This document shows positions 21,743 through 34,329 of a stretch of DNA of 64,000 bases, one piece after another (the stretch's first letter is position 1; each line of letters opens with the position of its first letter). Made by a program: the position numbers and the translations under genes. The DNA comes from Delphinapterus leucas (taxonomy: Eukaryota > Chordata > Mammalia > Artiodactyla > Monodontidae): positions 69,881,004 through 69,945,003 of the forward strand of contig NW_022098076.1 in assembly GCF_002288925.2 (NCBI RefSeq), read 5' to 3'. The notes below the pieces were generated by a model that saw nothing but the letters and a program-made list of their open reading frames with translations, had not been told where the DNA came from and ran no database searches.

Positions 21743-21930
21743 CTTTAAGCTAAATAAGGCAGGCTGTCTATTTTTGTAAATATAGTTATATTGAAACAAA
21801 GCCACACCCACTTATTTATATACTATCTATTGCTGCCACAATGACATAATTGAATAGTCATGAGACCATATGGCCAGTAAAGCTTACAATACTTACTATG
21901 CATCCCGTGAGAGAAAAAGTTAGCTGAGCT
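21725..21930. mobile_element. Non-autonomous hAT-Charlie type DNA transposon (MER-type)
   Basis: 'GGCAAACTATGAACTTTAAG', then 'GCAGGCTGTCTATTTTTGT', 'AAATATAGTTATATTGAAAC', 'AAAGCCACACCC', 'GACCATATGGCCAG', 'AAAGCTTACAATACTTACTA' and 'GAGAAAAAGTTAGCTGA' follow a very common mammalian hAT element (ggcaaactacggcccg...tttttgtaaataaagttttattggaacacagccacgccc). It interrupts the antisense L1. Its left end is affected by the local duplication listed above. Confidence 0.75.
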
Positions 21931-21959
21931 AAGGATTAGTGAATTTATATTTATGCTAA

Positions 21960-22850
21960 TTGCTAATATATTTGGATTTTGTGTTTTTTAATCTAATTTG
22001 CCCTTATAACAATTTTACCTGTTTTCTTTATGATTAAAAATTATTTTATTTTCTCTTTTCTAATAAATTGAAAGTTATAAACTCTATTTCTGTTTTTATT
22101 TGTCACAATTACTATTGGTCACACAACTAGGAAAGCATAGTATTAGGTGATAGCACAATCTTTCTTCAAATCAATAAGAGATCTCAAAGTACTGTAATTC
22201 TAATTACATTCTTCACATCTTACATATATTTGTATCAAAATTTTAGTCCAATTTGTATTTTTTGTAAGAGTTAGACAATAAGATGCTTATATTTGTTCTA
22301 TTTAGTTTCTAAATGTTTACTAATTTTTTGCTTCCCTCTCTTTTGCATCTCATACCTAAATGCTAGATTTATTTTACTTCCTTTTGATGTACACCCCTGA
22401 TCAGTTCCTTTACTTAATGAGAGGTTCCTAGTGTTTTTTAATATGTTATTTCCTTTTTATTCTTTAATGCTTAGTTAAGTATATATTTAGAAGATAATGC
22501 TACTTTAGTTTGATAATTATCTTGTGCTTTTGAAAATATTCCTCCACTACTTTTTGGCTTTCATCTATGCCCTTTAGAAAATTGCTACTTGATAATAATC
22601 TTTCTTTTGTAGGCATCTTTCTATTTCCTTTGGCTGAATTTAAAATTATATCTTTGTCTTTTGTGTTCTGCAATTCCACTAAAATATATCTATGGGTAAT
22701 TTAAAAAATTTATGTTTATGTGCTTTATAAATCTGGATATTTATGTCTTTTATCTCTTTAAAGATTTCCAACATAAAATCTTCAAATATTACATCTCTCC
22801 CATTTTTCTTAATCTCTTTCTTGAAACCTCAGTGGAAGTGGTGATGGTGT
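21960..22850 (-). mobile_element. Second old L1, antisense: inter-ORF region and ORF1
   Basis: The L1 continues after the hAT element. 'CCTCCACTACTTTTTGGC', then 'TTTCATC', with 'AAAATTGCTACTTGATAATA', corresponds in reverse to the ORF1 C-terminal domain (ITADFSSE..EARRQW). 'TCTTCAAATATTACATCTC' lies near the ORF1 middle. The right boundary is near 22850. It covers the same ORF2-to-ORF1 interval as the copy at 16700-19640. Confidence 0.55.
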
Positions 22851-23734
22851 TTCTGAGTTAGGTCACTGACAGATGGAAGTTCATGTTGATTTGTGAATAC
22901 AAATAAGATATCCCTTCCTGTAACCTTGACAAACCTTGACAATGAATGAGGGCTAAGAAACTATTATGCATTTGGGGCCTAGGAATGATGGTAATTTGGA
23001 TATTAAGGTATAAGAGTCTTCATATTTACTCAGATTCTCATAAGGGCAGACTATGTTGAATTACATGTATAATAGGTTTGATTTCCAGCTCATCCCTGAT
23101 GACAAACATCTATTATTGCACAAAAAGCTTGTTTATAAAATAATGCTTTGTGTGTAACATTATATCAAAACATTATATCAAAAGAGCTGGTTCAAAATAC
23201 TACACTCTATGTAGGGATCTAGCAGTGATATATTCAGCCTTGGCATCCATGAGAATATGCTGACATGCATTGAGCTGTCTGCTAAAGAATATGAGCATTC
23301 TTACTATTTTCTTTTATCCAAGAAAAGGCCAAGTGCTGTTAAAAGGACAAAATGCTAGACAAGATGTATATCAAACACCAGATTCTTGCTATTAAGGCCA
23401 TGTAGAATTTGGTTAAGGGTAGATTTTCATGCTAGTTTAGAATAAAAGTGAAGCCAAACTTTATCTAGGATAAAACCAGTCTCATATATAATACAAAGTA
23501 ATGAACATATTAAAGACCAATTTTGAAAAACACATTTTGCTCATAATTCTTTGAAAAGATATGTTCATAGTTCGTTTTTTGATGATTCCCTAAACAAGTC
23601 CAAAATGAGACTCCAAGTATTCAACATTTGCCACGTAGGGTAGGGTACTATCTTACAAATAAAGTTCTGCAAAATTGACAATTATGTGCAAATATCCTCC
23701 ATCTAATTATCGTATCCTTCCCCATTTGTGATAA
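22851..23734. other. Unassigned sequence
   Basis: No supported gene or repeat family was seen. It is AT-rich. Confidence 0.35.
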
Positions 23735-23797
23735 AACTGTCTCCAGATACTGTGAAATGTCCCCTACGAGAAACTTGTCCCTGGTTGAGAACCACTG
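23735..23797. mobile_element. Terminal fragment of an old hAT-like DNA transposon
   Basis: 'GTGAAATGTCCCCTACGAGA', then 'AACTTGTCCCTGGTTGAG' and 'AACCACTG', matches the end of a common mammalian hAT element (gccaaatgtcccctgggggcaaaa..gcccccggttgagaaccactg). The terminal GAGAACCACTG is the reverse complement of the usual CAGTGGTTCTC start. Confidence 0.6.
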
Positions 23798-24114
23798 CTG
23801 TAGTTTGACCAGGCTCCTCCTCCCTACCAATCCACAATCGTCCCAGGAAATTACCTTAATTAATTCTCTGAGTGTCCTTCTAGAAGTTCTTCATGTAAAC
23901 GCCTTATTTTACATGAAAAAATATAGTTCTCATGCTTGTTTTTATAACTTAAATATTTGGGAAATTGTCATAAGCTTAATTTTTTGACAAGCATTTGAAT
24001 TGCCTACAGTTTTTATTGTAAGTCTTAAAATGAATAAATTTATACATTCATAATTTCATATGTATACATGTAATAGCAGGACAAATTCCCAGAAGTGATG
24101 TTTTATTTGAAAGG

Positions 24115-24115
<1 letters not shown>

Positions 24116-24142
<27 letters not shown>
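24116..24142. repeat. (TA)n microsatellite
   Basis: An uninterrupted TA run ending at TTTGTGGCGG, just upstream of a SINE. Confidence 0.9.
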
Positions 24143-24146
<4 letters not shown>

Positions 24147-24178
24147 GGCGGGATGAATATTGATAAATGCCCCTACAA

Positions 24179-24396
24179 TTTTTTTTTTTTTTTTTTTTTT
24201 TTTTTGCGGTACGCGGGCCTCTCACTGTTGTGGCCTCTCCCGTTGTGGAGCACAGGCTCCAGACGCGCAGGCTCAGCGGCCATGGCTCACGGGCCCAGCC
24301 GCTCCGTGGCATGTGGGATCTTCCCGAATGGGGCACGAACCCGTGTCCCCTGCATCGGCAGGCGGACTCTCAACCACTGTGCCACCAGGGAAGCCC
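24179..24396 (-). mobile_element. CHR-type tRNA-Glu-derived SINE, standard form, antisense
   Basis: The left T25-type run is the reversed A tail. It is followed by 'GCGGTACGCGGGCCTCTCAC' and, at the right, 'CTCAACCACTGTGCCACCAG' and GGAAGCCC, the reverse of the tRNA-like head GGGCTTCCCTGGTGG. The reversed B box lies in GGGCACGAACCCG. No clear target duplication was found. Several overlapping 77-123 codon frames cross this element and are not genes. Confidence 0.95.
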
Positions 24397-27039
24397 TCAG
24401 TTTACACTCTTATCAACAACATAGTTTCATGGAAAATAGTGTTTTTACGTTAGTAGAAGTCTTGGTGATGTTTTGTAATTCTTCTTGTTTAATTTTTTTG
24501 ATTTCTAGAAAAAAAATGACATAAGATATTGAATTGTACTGCTTCTATCTTCATATTGTAGTTCCTTTTATAAGCTTTTTGCTTGAAACCCAAGTGTAGT
24601 AAAAGTTCCTGAAACTTTAGTGAGGTAACTTGGAAACCAAAATTCTTTCCAGAGAGGCTGAGAAAAGTGATAAAGTCCAAAATGATAAGGTCACTGGTCT
24701 CTGGAAATGCTGATAAAATACTCTTACACTCTATTTATCCAGTGACTAAAGGTGAAAATACAACTTTTCTTGAGTATTATTCACTACGAGGATGGTTCAA
24801 GCAGGGAATTTCAGAGTCATAAACGTGCTTGATGTTTCAAACAGGGAATTTCAGAGTAATAAAGCCTGATTTATTTTGGCTATTAAGCATTTCACTTAAG
24901 CTTTCTTAAGCAAGCTTAAGACTGCAGAAACTTTTGTGAAGAAGAAAAGAAACAAGCCTAATCATGATCTCAATATGAATATAACCACTGTTACCTTTCA
25001 TCTTTGGAAAAAGTCTAATGAGTCATGGCAGTATTAATCTATTTGAAGAGATGATACATATTACTTTTCATATTTTCCTTATGGTTTTTGTGTACTATTT
25101 TATAAATGAGCCCAGCTGACCAGCATCTTCCTACATTCTATGAGAATTCATTAATTAAATTTGCCTATAGGGGTGCTTTTCCCCTTATTCATTTTAAGTA
25201 GGAAGAATACCATCACATAGGGGCATCAGTTTAAATCACTACTTCTTCCCTCTCATCATGAATTTTGGCTCCTTCCCTATTTCTGTAACTTGGCCAGACT
25301 TTCAAGAGAGAAATGTTATTGAAAGAATTAACCAAACACTCAACTGTGTTCAGAAAATGTGAGTTCATTAAGTATACTTATATGATGCTCATTAACATCT
25401 AGTGCTTTTTCCTATTAGAATAAAAGCTATTCACCTTGTATTACAATTAAAATATGATTACTATGGAAGATCTGAAAGGTTTATAATACTGTACTTACTG
25501 TCACTCACAGAACCAATGTGTTCATTTTCATGTCTGTAAAGTTGAATACAATTATTTATAAATGATTATGGTCTTTCAGATATCTCCTCCTAGCCAAGAC
25601 AATATTAAAGTCATCATGTAGTCAACAATAATGGCACATAAGAAGCTCTAAAACTATGAACATGACTGAATACCTTTTATGTCTATAAATCTGAAACTAC
25701 TTAGAAGGTCTAAAATTTATGAGTACTTTAAGTATTATAAATTTTTATCAAGTGTGGCCTTTAAAACTAAAGTTTTTATTCATGTATGTGCATTTTTTGC
25801 ACAGCTTACCTGAGTAAAACCAACTTTCCGTACAAAGCCTGATAGCCAGAGAACAAACAGCTCATTTGATAATCATTTGTCCTAGGAGCCATCACATTGA
25901 ACTTAGTTCAAGACCAAGTTGAAATGATTAATACTCATGAGCTCTGTGACTTGCATGGGAAGGGGGAAAAGAAAGAGCAACCTAGGATAGTCTTTTCCCA
26001 CATGTTCTGTGATGATTATCTCTTTCAGTAGGTCTCTCCAAATCAGTTCCCTTTGAGACATTATTGGAATGCATTCCTTTTTCCAGGAAAGTGAGAGCAA
26101 AATAGAGTTAACTTTGTGAATTTAGAAGTTAATTTCATTAAATAAAGAAAATGATTTTTGTGAAATTTTTTTTCAGAAATATTTATTTTGGCTAGGTCTT
26201 ATAGATTCTTCATGGTAGGGTTCATTTCTTCTCTTAGAAGACAAGCACTTCCCTGACTAGGTTATGTTTAAGCTTAATGTTAGCTTTTGATATGGTGTTC
26301 AGAAGAGGAGAAAGATCCCAAGGGGGCTCATTTTGTCTAGCAAAGCGTGGTCCTCTACATTATCTCCAAGCAAGAGGGAGGTCTCTTAAGCTTTTAATGA
26401 GGAAGAGAGGAACACTTTCACAGGTCCAGGTGTTCAAAGGAATCTGGGATTTCAAAACTTTTTAGTGCATCAACCCAGATGCCCCCATTTCGTGTCTCTG
26501 ACTCCCGTCCCTTCAAGATATAATCCTGGCATTGCAGACTTGGCAGGGTTGAGAATTTTATTTTCTCTGGAGCTCTGCTATTATTTATGTCTGTTCTAGG
26601 CCTGATGCTGAGCTTTTTTTTTTCTCTTCTGGATGCCATATGTGATAATCTATTTGTATGCCACCACAATTTTTCTTTCTCGGTTTTTATATTTATCCTT
26701 GAAATGATGATTAATCAACCTCAGACTTCCTTTGTCTTTATCTAGTGCATCTATTGCTCAGATAAGGGACATCTAATTTCATAGTTCTTGTAATTATTAC
26801 TTCCCTTAGATCTCTCAAACGCCTGAGAGAGTGCACCTTCCAATACCTTTCCTTTCATGGCTATATTATACCAGTTAACCACAAGTGAAAGATGTGAGGG
26901 TTGTGCCTTGTGCAAGGGGCTTTCCATGCTCTACCTACCACTAATAATGGGTCCTGGCTGTCAGCCAGACAGCAGGTGTGATTCAACTTCAAAATCCTTC
27001 TTAGATTCTTCATTCTAGGATTACTCCTAGCACCAACTA
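24397..27039. other. Unassigned sequence with one small tandem duplication
   Basis: No gene is supported. It contains the imperfect direct repeat at 24796-24863. Open frames up to 83 codons show no domain. Confidence 0.35.
24796..24863. repeat. 28-bp imperfect direct repeat, period 40
   Basis: TTCAAGCAGGGAATTTCAGA(GTCATAAA) at 24796-24823 recurs at 24836-24863 with two substitutions. The 12-base spacer is not repeated. Confidence 0.85.
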
Positions 27040-27235
27040 TTATATTAGGTTTCCCAGGAAACAGAGTCTGAAACGGAGATTTGCACACAAGTGGTTTACT
27101 GAAGAGTGCTTTTTAGGAATAACACTTGTAAGGAAGTGAGGGAAGCAGGATTAGGCAGAAGAATAAATTGAACTCTGTTAAACAGTGTCAACAGAGAACT
27201 TGACTGAAAACACTGAAAGCTCTGAAGCTGAGATA
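27040..27235. repeat. Old dispersed repeat, family unassigned
   Basis: 'GGTTTCCCAGGAAACAGAGT', then 'CTGAAACGGAGATTTGC', 'GTGGTTTACTGAAGAGTGC' and 'TTGTAAGGAAGTGAGGGAAG', is a pattern I know from a dispersed mammalian repeat (ccccaggaaacagactctgag...ggtttattgaggagtgc). The family name is not recalled with confidence. Confidence 0.45.
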
Positions 27236-27292
27236 TTTCTCTCTCATTCTCTCTCTCTCTCTCACCCACCCCCCCCCGCACACACACTCAAA
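27236..27292. repeat. Pyrimidine-rich low-complexity tract
   Basis: A (CT)n run passes into ACCC, a C run and then (CA)n. Confidence 0.85.
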
Positions 27293-27860
27293 TATATTTG
27301 TGTTCTTAAACTTACTGTTTTGTATAGACAAAAAACATGGAATCCAGAGTCAGATTGATCTGCCATTAGATATCCGCCTTTGTCCAAATCTATTTTTTCA
27401 TTTGAAAACAAAGTGATTGGGCATCTCTGGTGGGGTAATTGTCACAAATTGGTGAGATAATGTCAAACATTTGCCTAGAATAGGACCTAATACATAATAT
27501 TAATAATTTATCTTATACTATTAGATTTTCCCTACCTTTTTCTCATTTTGCTTCTATTTTTCATGTCCAGGGTTATTTTATGTTTACAGTTATTCCTATG
27601 CTAGTTTTGGTAAAGCATATGTATTTGACAGCTATTAAATTACATAGCCTTTATTAGCAATTTGAATTAGGTTTTCTGAAGAACTCCAGTCAATAGCTAA
27701 ACCTGGGAAGTGTGTAATTATAATAGCACTTACATATCATCTGATGAAACACAATTAGTTATGCACATTAAGTGAATAACAGAGAAGCAAATGATCATAT
27801 CTCAACTGTATTGAAAATTACTATACAGAATGGCTATCGTTTTATGCCCAGCAACATTCC
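27293..27860. other. Unassigned sequence
   Basis: No supported feature. Confidence 0.35.
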
Positions 27861-28395
27861 TTACTTATTCTAATTTCTGAATAAGTTTTCCTATGGCAAA
27901 TCTATGTTGTACAATTTGAGGGGACTGTCTCACAGCCTCCTTCTTCCTCTCCACTCCCCCAGAAACAGTAGATATGTAATCCAGGCACAGCCATTTAGAT
28001 ACTTCTTTCCAAAGCGAATGGTTGAAGGATGGTTCACAGCAAGACCAATCAGAAACTTCCCTAAGATTTATGTTGCTAAAAGAGAAAATATCTCTCATTC
28101 TTTGACTCGCAAAACAATTGATATTTAGGCTTGAGCCTGGCTGTCAGTTACCATCTTTCCTGCTATGTAGAAAATATCTTCCCTGAAAGGAAACTTACAT
28201 AGAGAAGAAAGCATCCATTATGGAAATGGAAAAAGACCCCCCAAAACAACATTTAAAAACCTACATCCAGCTAGGTCCTAATCCAAATCCATCTTTGGAC
28301 TCTTCAATTGCATGAGATAAATGCCTCTCCTTTTTGAAATTTATTATAAGTTAGGTTTTATATTACTTTCAACTGAAAGAGCCATAATACATATA
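27861..28395 (+). repeat. Old LTR-like dispersed repeat, family unassigned
   Basis: The right end, 'TTGGACTCTTCAATTGCATG', then 'AGATAAATGCC', 'TAAGTTAGGTTTTATATTAC' and 'TTTCAACTGAAAGAGCC', follows the common mammalian pattern ctggacttttcagttatgtgagccaataaat...agttgggttt.ctgtcacttgcaac.gaaagagtcc. The left part, with 'AAGACCAATCAGAAACTTCC', fits the same element. Two overlapping frames of 74-77 codons lie inside it and are not convincing genes. Confidence 0.45.
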
Positions 28396-28464
28396 AAATC
28401 ATTATTTGAATATTTTTGAACTTTGACTATATTGGAAATTTCATTTCTGATCATACATATTCTG

Positions 28465-28530
28465 TGATATATCCTCATTGCCTAGAATTATGCCTAGCAT
28501 ACGTGTTCACTAAACATTATGAATTATATT
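28465..28530 (+). repeat. L2/MIR-type 3' tail fragment
   Basis: 'ATTGCCTAGAATTATGCCTA', then 'GCATACGTGTTCACTAAAC', 'ATTATGAATTAT', resembles the L2 3' end (gtgcctagcacagtgcctggcacatag...caataaatgttgaat). Confidence 0.45.
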
Positions 28531-31500
28531 ATTCATAGGCATAAAATTAGACTTCATAATGTGTAATACAATAATGTTAATGAAGAAGAAAGATGTGTGT
28601 GTATGTATGTGTGTGTGTACATATATTCATTGGGGGGCAAAAGTACAATGAGGCATTACCATTGTTCTCCTTCTTTAAACGTTCCTGACTACTTTCAACT
28701 TCCCGAGGCAACTTAAATTTTAAAGAAAGGAAAATGTTTAGAATGTGGTTGCTTAGTTCTATTTCTAGATCTACAAATGTTTTTGACATATTATAATATC
28801 TTGAATCCTATTCCCACACTTTATCAAAAATAGTTGTTTCTGATATTCTTTCCTGAACTAAGTAATTAAGTTTAAATTAAAATAATTTCTGAACTTTATA
28901 AGTATAGAAGTGCTTTTCTATACAACACATTTCTAATACATATTTCTACTACAACACATTTACAGGGCTAAGGTTAATTTCAAATTCAGAAATGTTGAAA
29001 TAGCTCTTAAAAAGTTAGAGTTTTAGAAGTCATAAAATACTTTGAGTAAGAGTGCAAATTCCCATGGAGAATAGATGGGAAGCATGTTAGCTAGCATTTC
29101 CAAAGACAATATCAAGCACTTAAGGAATTAAATACAAGTTATTCTGTAGAATATATTAATAGCGAGAAAGATTAATTTTGTGTTACAGGTATTATGTTCT
29201 CTATCTGTAAAATGTTTTATTCACTTAAAGATGTTTTGTTAGTCAATTAATATTATTATATATTATAAATATAAATTACTTCAGAAGCATCTCAATGCTT
29301 TTAAAGGCTAAATAAATGTTTTGAGACACATTCAAATATGAGTCCCACTTGAAAAACTGTATTTAGTGTACTCATTCCAAAACAACATATGTTTTTAAAT
29401 AACTTGTTTATTAGGGAAAGCAATTAATGACCCTCCAGCTCATTCTGAAAACTTTCAGAAAAACTGACAATAAACTTATGGAAAGGAATCTTGCTACACA
29501 CTGAACTTAATCTCCAAGGATTGGAATGGAACCTACATACTTGGTAACTGTGAATCCATGCACCATAGACAAGGTTTGCATACATTTTATTTCTTCAAAT
29601 AATAAAGAATAGTTGATATAACAGCACCTCAAATTTTTGGATCCATCTTAGATTCTCTCATTAATTCGTGTATGGCCTAAAACAGAAACATAAATATTTT
29701 GAGCTTCAGATTATCTTCTAGTTAAGTAGGAATCATGAGAGCTTTTGAATGTTTAGGGTAAGCTACCTTGAGGTGATATTTTCCATATGTAATTGTTGTT
29801 TAGTAAACACTTAAAATTCAGTTTTAAGTTACTATAAGAATTTGGGCTCATTTTAGTTTATTGAAAATGATATGTAATGATATGTTCATTTGATAATATT
29901 GAAATTTGAGCTTAATTTTATGCATATATCAATGTGCTAATATAGTTCATTGGTTTCATTGAACTCAACAAAAGTAAGACCAGGAATAGCGTTTCCATCA
30001 AAGAAATAAAGAATTGATATGATTAGGTAATTTTAGACCTGATACTGGTTAGTTTCAACATCAGTAAGTGAAGGTAGCCAGGAATTAAAAATTAGTTTTT
30101 GTTTTATTTTGTTTTTCTGGCTAATCCTATCCATGCAATTACTTCTACTAATTAACTCATACTGATAACCCATTTCCTAGAAAGAAAAAAAGAAGTGTTT
30201 TCCCAAGTGGGTAATTTATTTTATTTTCACCTATGTTAAGAGTCCAAAGTATGATATTTGTGTTTTTCAGAAATCTAGAAAAACAACATAAGCTATGATA
30301 TTTTACCCATTTTGTCTTCCTCTACCCAAAAGAAGTATTTCAATCAATATTCATCTCAATATGTTATTCCACATTTCACTCAGTAATTTTTATTGCCTTT
30401 CATCTTTTAAGTTGAAATCATTCACCAGAATGCAGTACTAATGGTATTCTGTGGTTTTTTTTATAGAAGCAATAGTTTCTAGTTTCTGATTATATCAAAA
30501 TCTCATTTTTGAATGCCTGTAGCACTAATTAATAACAATTAATAATTAATAAACTTAATGAAAATTCAGCTGTGTTACTCAGTTCCTAGATTATTTTAAG
30601 AACAGCTAAACCCATTATGCCTTCAGAAATAATGTTTTTAGGTAAACAAGTTTTTATTTGATTCTAGAATTGGACCAGTGAATTTTAACACAGAATGCTG
30701 CAATATACCTCATTTAGGACATTTATGATCATTGTCTTTATATGTGATTATTAGGAAATAAATAATAATTTTGCCACCTAAATAATGTAAACTAACTTTA
30801 AGTTTCTGTCTTTCATAGAAGCTGGGGGTTTGAAAGATGTTAGCTATGAAAAATTATTATTATATTATGTTAATATTATTGTGAATCTAGTGATGCAACT
30901 TGAAAATTATACCTTGATTATCTGTGTGGGAAACTATTTTGTTTATTATATTTATAATAACCATATGTCTGGAAGTATGCAAAGATGACTTCAACTTCAA
31001 ATAATCTCACTGTCCTCATATACCATTGATTATTCTGGAAATACTTATCCCTCTTAGTCTGGGTCTCTAAATATCTTTGTCCACATCTCTGAGTAGTATG
31101 TCTAACTCTATCTTCCATGCCCAACTGAAAGTCACAATGGATGCTAGATATTTGCTCTAAAAAAGTCTATTTCATCGATATGTACTTCACTCTTTAACTT
31201 TGTTTCCTTATGGTTGAACTTTCTCATTCTTTGGTTACTTTGATGTCTAATACCACTAACCTAATTTACCCATTGGCTACCTTTAAAGTCTACCTTCTAG
31301 ATTTTAAAGTCAGCCTCTGTTTCTTGACTTTTGATCTTTTCCAACTCCTATACCATGAATTCATTGGTAGCAATGCCCTTGTTTGGAATGACTCCAGGAC
31401 TTCGGTACTAATCTTGTAAATAACTCTTACCCAGTTCTGTGTACAAACTTGTCTCGAGCATCTGTAATTGAAAAATCAGAATTTGAAAGAATTTTAATAA

Positions 31501-32069
31501 AAGTATATATCATAAAATCATGAAAAAAACACAAAATGTAGCCTGAAATAATAATGTAATTATTATGAAAATTCATACGTGCTGCTTTGATATTAAGAAA
31601 CAATGAGCCCTGGGTTGACTCATCGGGAATGCAGGTTAAAATGTTAAAAACAATACATGCAATAAAAGAACAACACTCCATACCAAGACTAAAATAAAAA
31701 CATTAAAATAGATACTCATTGCAATTTCCATTTCTACATCAAAATACTAAGAAGGTACTTAATTCCAAAAGTATACTCTAGTTATATGTATACATTTTTA
31801 AAATATACTGGTGCATTTATATTTTACAATATTTTAATAAATTATACATAATATTCATTACATATAAGTTTAATCTTTTCAACTAAATTTTAGTTTTGCT
31901 TAAAAAGTCACTGGTTAAAGGTCTTATTTTAATATTATAAAGAAGAGGTTATTGGGAAATACAAGTTAAGTACCTCTCTTAAATAAAGATCATCTAATGT
32001 GATGGGGTAAACTGAGAGCATGTGCAAACTTCAAAGGAGAGTTAAACCCCTAGAGTTCTCACTTCAGGA
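28531..32069. other. Unassigned AT-rich sequence
   Basis: About 3.5 kb with no supported gene or recognisable repeat apart from a short interrupted (TG)n tract near 28593-28618. Open frames up to 84 codons lack recognisable features. Confidence 0.35.
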
Positions 32070-32345
32070 GAAGAGTAAATTGGTATAAACTTCCTTGGAT
32101 AATTTGATATTCTATAATGAAAGTACAACACATTTCCTGGGCTAGTATTGAAAGAGTATACTTTCTATAGCTGCTTGGCTGGCAGCTGCTCTGATTGACA
32201 GTACCTCTGTCATGCAGGCTATTAATTTTTAGATATCACCCTTAGGATTAAAAAAAATCTTCTTTGTGTATGCTCTAACTAACTTAAGAACATGTAAAAG
32301 GATGTTCATTGCAGTAATTTTTTATAATGTCCAAAATTGCAATTA
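32070..32345 (+). repeat. Old L1 ORF2 C-terminal remnant, sense
   Basis: 'GAGTAAATTGGTATAAACTT', then 'CCTTGGATAATTTG', and later 'AGGATGTTCATTGCAGTAAT', 'TTTTTATAATGTCC', match the late-ORF2 stretch (gtaaattggtacaacc...aggatgttcattgcagcattgtttataatagc). About 130 bases in the middle do not fit and may be an insert. Confidence 0.45.
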
Positions 32346-33173
32346 AGGACACTTTACAATCCTCTGTAGGCATAAGAAGAAGGGAAGATTTTGACAGGAG
32401 CAATTATATTGCGTACATTTTAATTGGAAGCTAGAACATTCAGTTACCAACAGCTGCTTCCAAGAGCTACTATAAATGGAGGCTGGCTGGCTGGCCCATT
32501 GCTTCAGGTAAGACTTTACCTGTAATGTTTCCACAATCTAATACCCAGCCTTTAGGTATGCACCCTGAGAAGTCTGTGATATGTCTTTCCAGAAGTGATT
32601 ATGTTCTGAGAAATTGATTCACAGTGGCTAATTTCACAAAGAAGGGTACAGGTAAACCAGAATGGCAATTTATACATTCACAATGACAGAGATATCTGGC
32701 AGGATAACCAGCACCTGTCATTTCCCTGGCTTCTCCTTCCTGATGGGTAAATCAACCGAGGGTAGCCACATTATAGATCATCAGGCTGATCTGTGTGTCC
32801 TGGACTAAACAAAAAGTCATAAATTTTAGTGCTCTTTCAAGATATGACTCATATCTTGATGAATTTCTTTTTTTTTTTTTTGCTTGAAAGATGTTTTCAC
32901 TCAAATAACTGATGATAGTCCTTAAGATTTGACACCCTTTTCCTTTTGTGAACGATAGAAATATGTGCATATTCTACTATTTGGTTCTCTTTAAAAATGA
33001 AAATAGTCACATAACCATATAGACAACTTCCCTTCTTGTGTTACTGATTAAATTTACTTTGAATATGTTTTGATATATTTGAAAATATCCAGCTTTTTTT
33101 TTTGTTGGTGTACACCTGATCTCAGGATAAACTTTTGTCAACTTGGCTATGCTTGAGATCAGTTTGTACACCC
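32346..33173. other. Unassigned sequence
   Basis: No supported gene. A T14-type run lies near 32868-32881. Confidence 0.35.
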
Positions 33174-33540
33174 ATTCAAGATTCATTCAACAAACTTATA
33201 TTGCCTGCTATATTAGCCATTGGCAGAGACAAAAATAGCCAGTTCTGGCTTTCAAAAAGTGAGCAGTTCAAGGAAAAAAGAGTAATCACACAAATTTGGA
33301 TTTCTAGTTTCCAGTGATACTTGCTATTGTTATTAAAACATAAGGTACAGTAGAATCACAAGAGAAAAAGCAAAAACAAAAAACATCTCAGACTTAGAAA
33401 AGGATTTCTAGAGGGTAAAGTATCTGAGCTGACCTGAAGAGGGAGTAAGCATTTGCAGATTGACTATAAAAATAAATGTACTTTAGGTAGTAGATAAGAT
33501 AATGTGTACAGGAAGAGATTTCCTGATTTCTGAGAAACCT
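33174..33540 (-). repeat. L2 LINE 3' end, antisense
   Basis: 'CAAGATTCATTCAACAAACT', then 'TATATTGCCTGC', is the reversed L2 tail. 'TTTCTAGAGGGTAAAGTATC', then 'TGAGCTGACCTGAAGAGGGA', 'GTAAGCATTTGCAG', corresponds to the next L2 segment (gaggtgacatttgagctgagacctgaatgatgagaagg). Confidence 0.55.
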
Positions 33541-34329
33541 TAGCTTTCTTGATTGGAATTTAGAAACACCTCAATATTAGTAGCACCCCAATTCTAAACC
33601 TTTTAAGTAAACCTGTTTGTTGAAATGAGGGATGCCATCTTTCATACTTACTAACTTTAATATCAGAGGATGATTTTTTTTTCAGTTTTGTAACATAATT
33701 CTGAAGGTTTCCCTTATTCGGAGTTTTAGTCTATAGTGGAATCACTATAACCAGGGCAGCCTGTATCTAAATCTTACTGACTAATTGGGGAGTATGATAT
33801 AATTTGAATTCCTACTCTATTGCTCTATCAAAACACATTCTGTATAGTTGGTAACATTGGCCTTCAGGCTATGAGAGCTATAATAATCCATCACTGATTT
33901 ATTTGGTGTTGAGCAGGCATATTTTAAATTAAAAAAAAATGCCACATTTCTACTGTTTCAGAAGTCTTCATAACTTGGGTCAGGGTATTACTAATGTTAT
34001 ACTTTCTAACACTTTAATGTTTAGCCAGACATAGTGTTCAAATATAAAAGATAAAAGTTGTATAGTGCCCATCCAAGTTTGTAGACCAAGATTTATTCCT
34101 TTTCTGCTGAAAGATCAATATGAGGTATGTTTAATGAATTAACAAACTTAAGTCACAGAAAGCTTAAATTGCTTACTTAAGTCCGCTTAGTCCTGTCTGT
34201 GTCCTTCATTATATTTATGCAGCATGATGTGGAGGGATTTCCAAAATTGATGCTTGGAGAAACAGTTTTTGTTATACTTACAAACTTTAATTTAATATTT
34301 TTATCTGTTGATAAAATTTATCACACATA
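33541..34329. other. Unassigned sequence
   Basis: No supported feature. Confidence 0.35.

Noticed and set aside
16700..22850. A T-rich region read as a possible AT-rich regulatory domain or matrix-attachment region
   Set aside because: The T-richness is explained by antisense A-rich L1 sequence.
22905..22945. A small direct repeat of AACCTTGAC
   Set aside because: Too short, and expected by chance in low-complexity AT-rich DNA.
24179..24396. A tRNA gene, from the A and B boxes
   Set aside because: The boxes belong to the tRNA-derived head of a SINE. There is no cloverleaf with a normal acceptor stem. The same applies to the other SINE copies.
24103..24524. Four overlapping open frames of 77-123 codons
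   Set aside because: They are translations of the CHR SINE and its poly(T) and (TA)n tracts in several frames. The same frames appear at every SINE copy.
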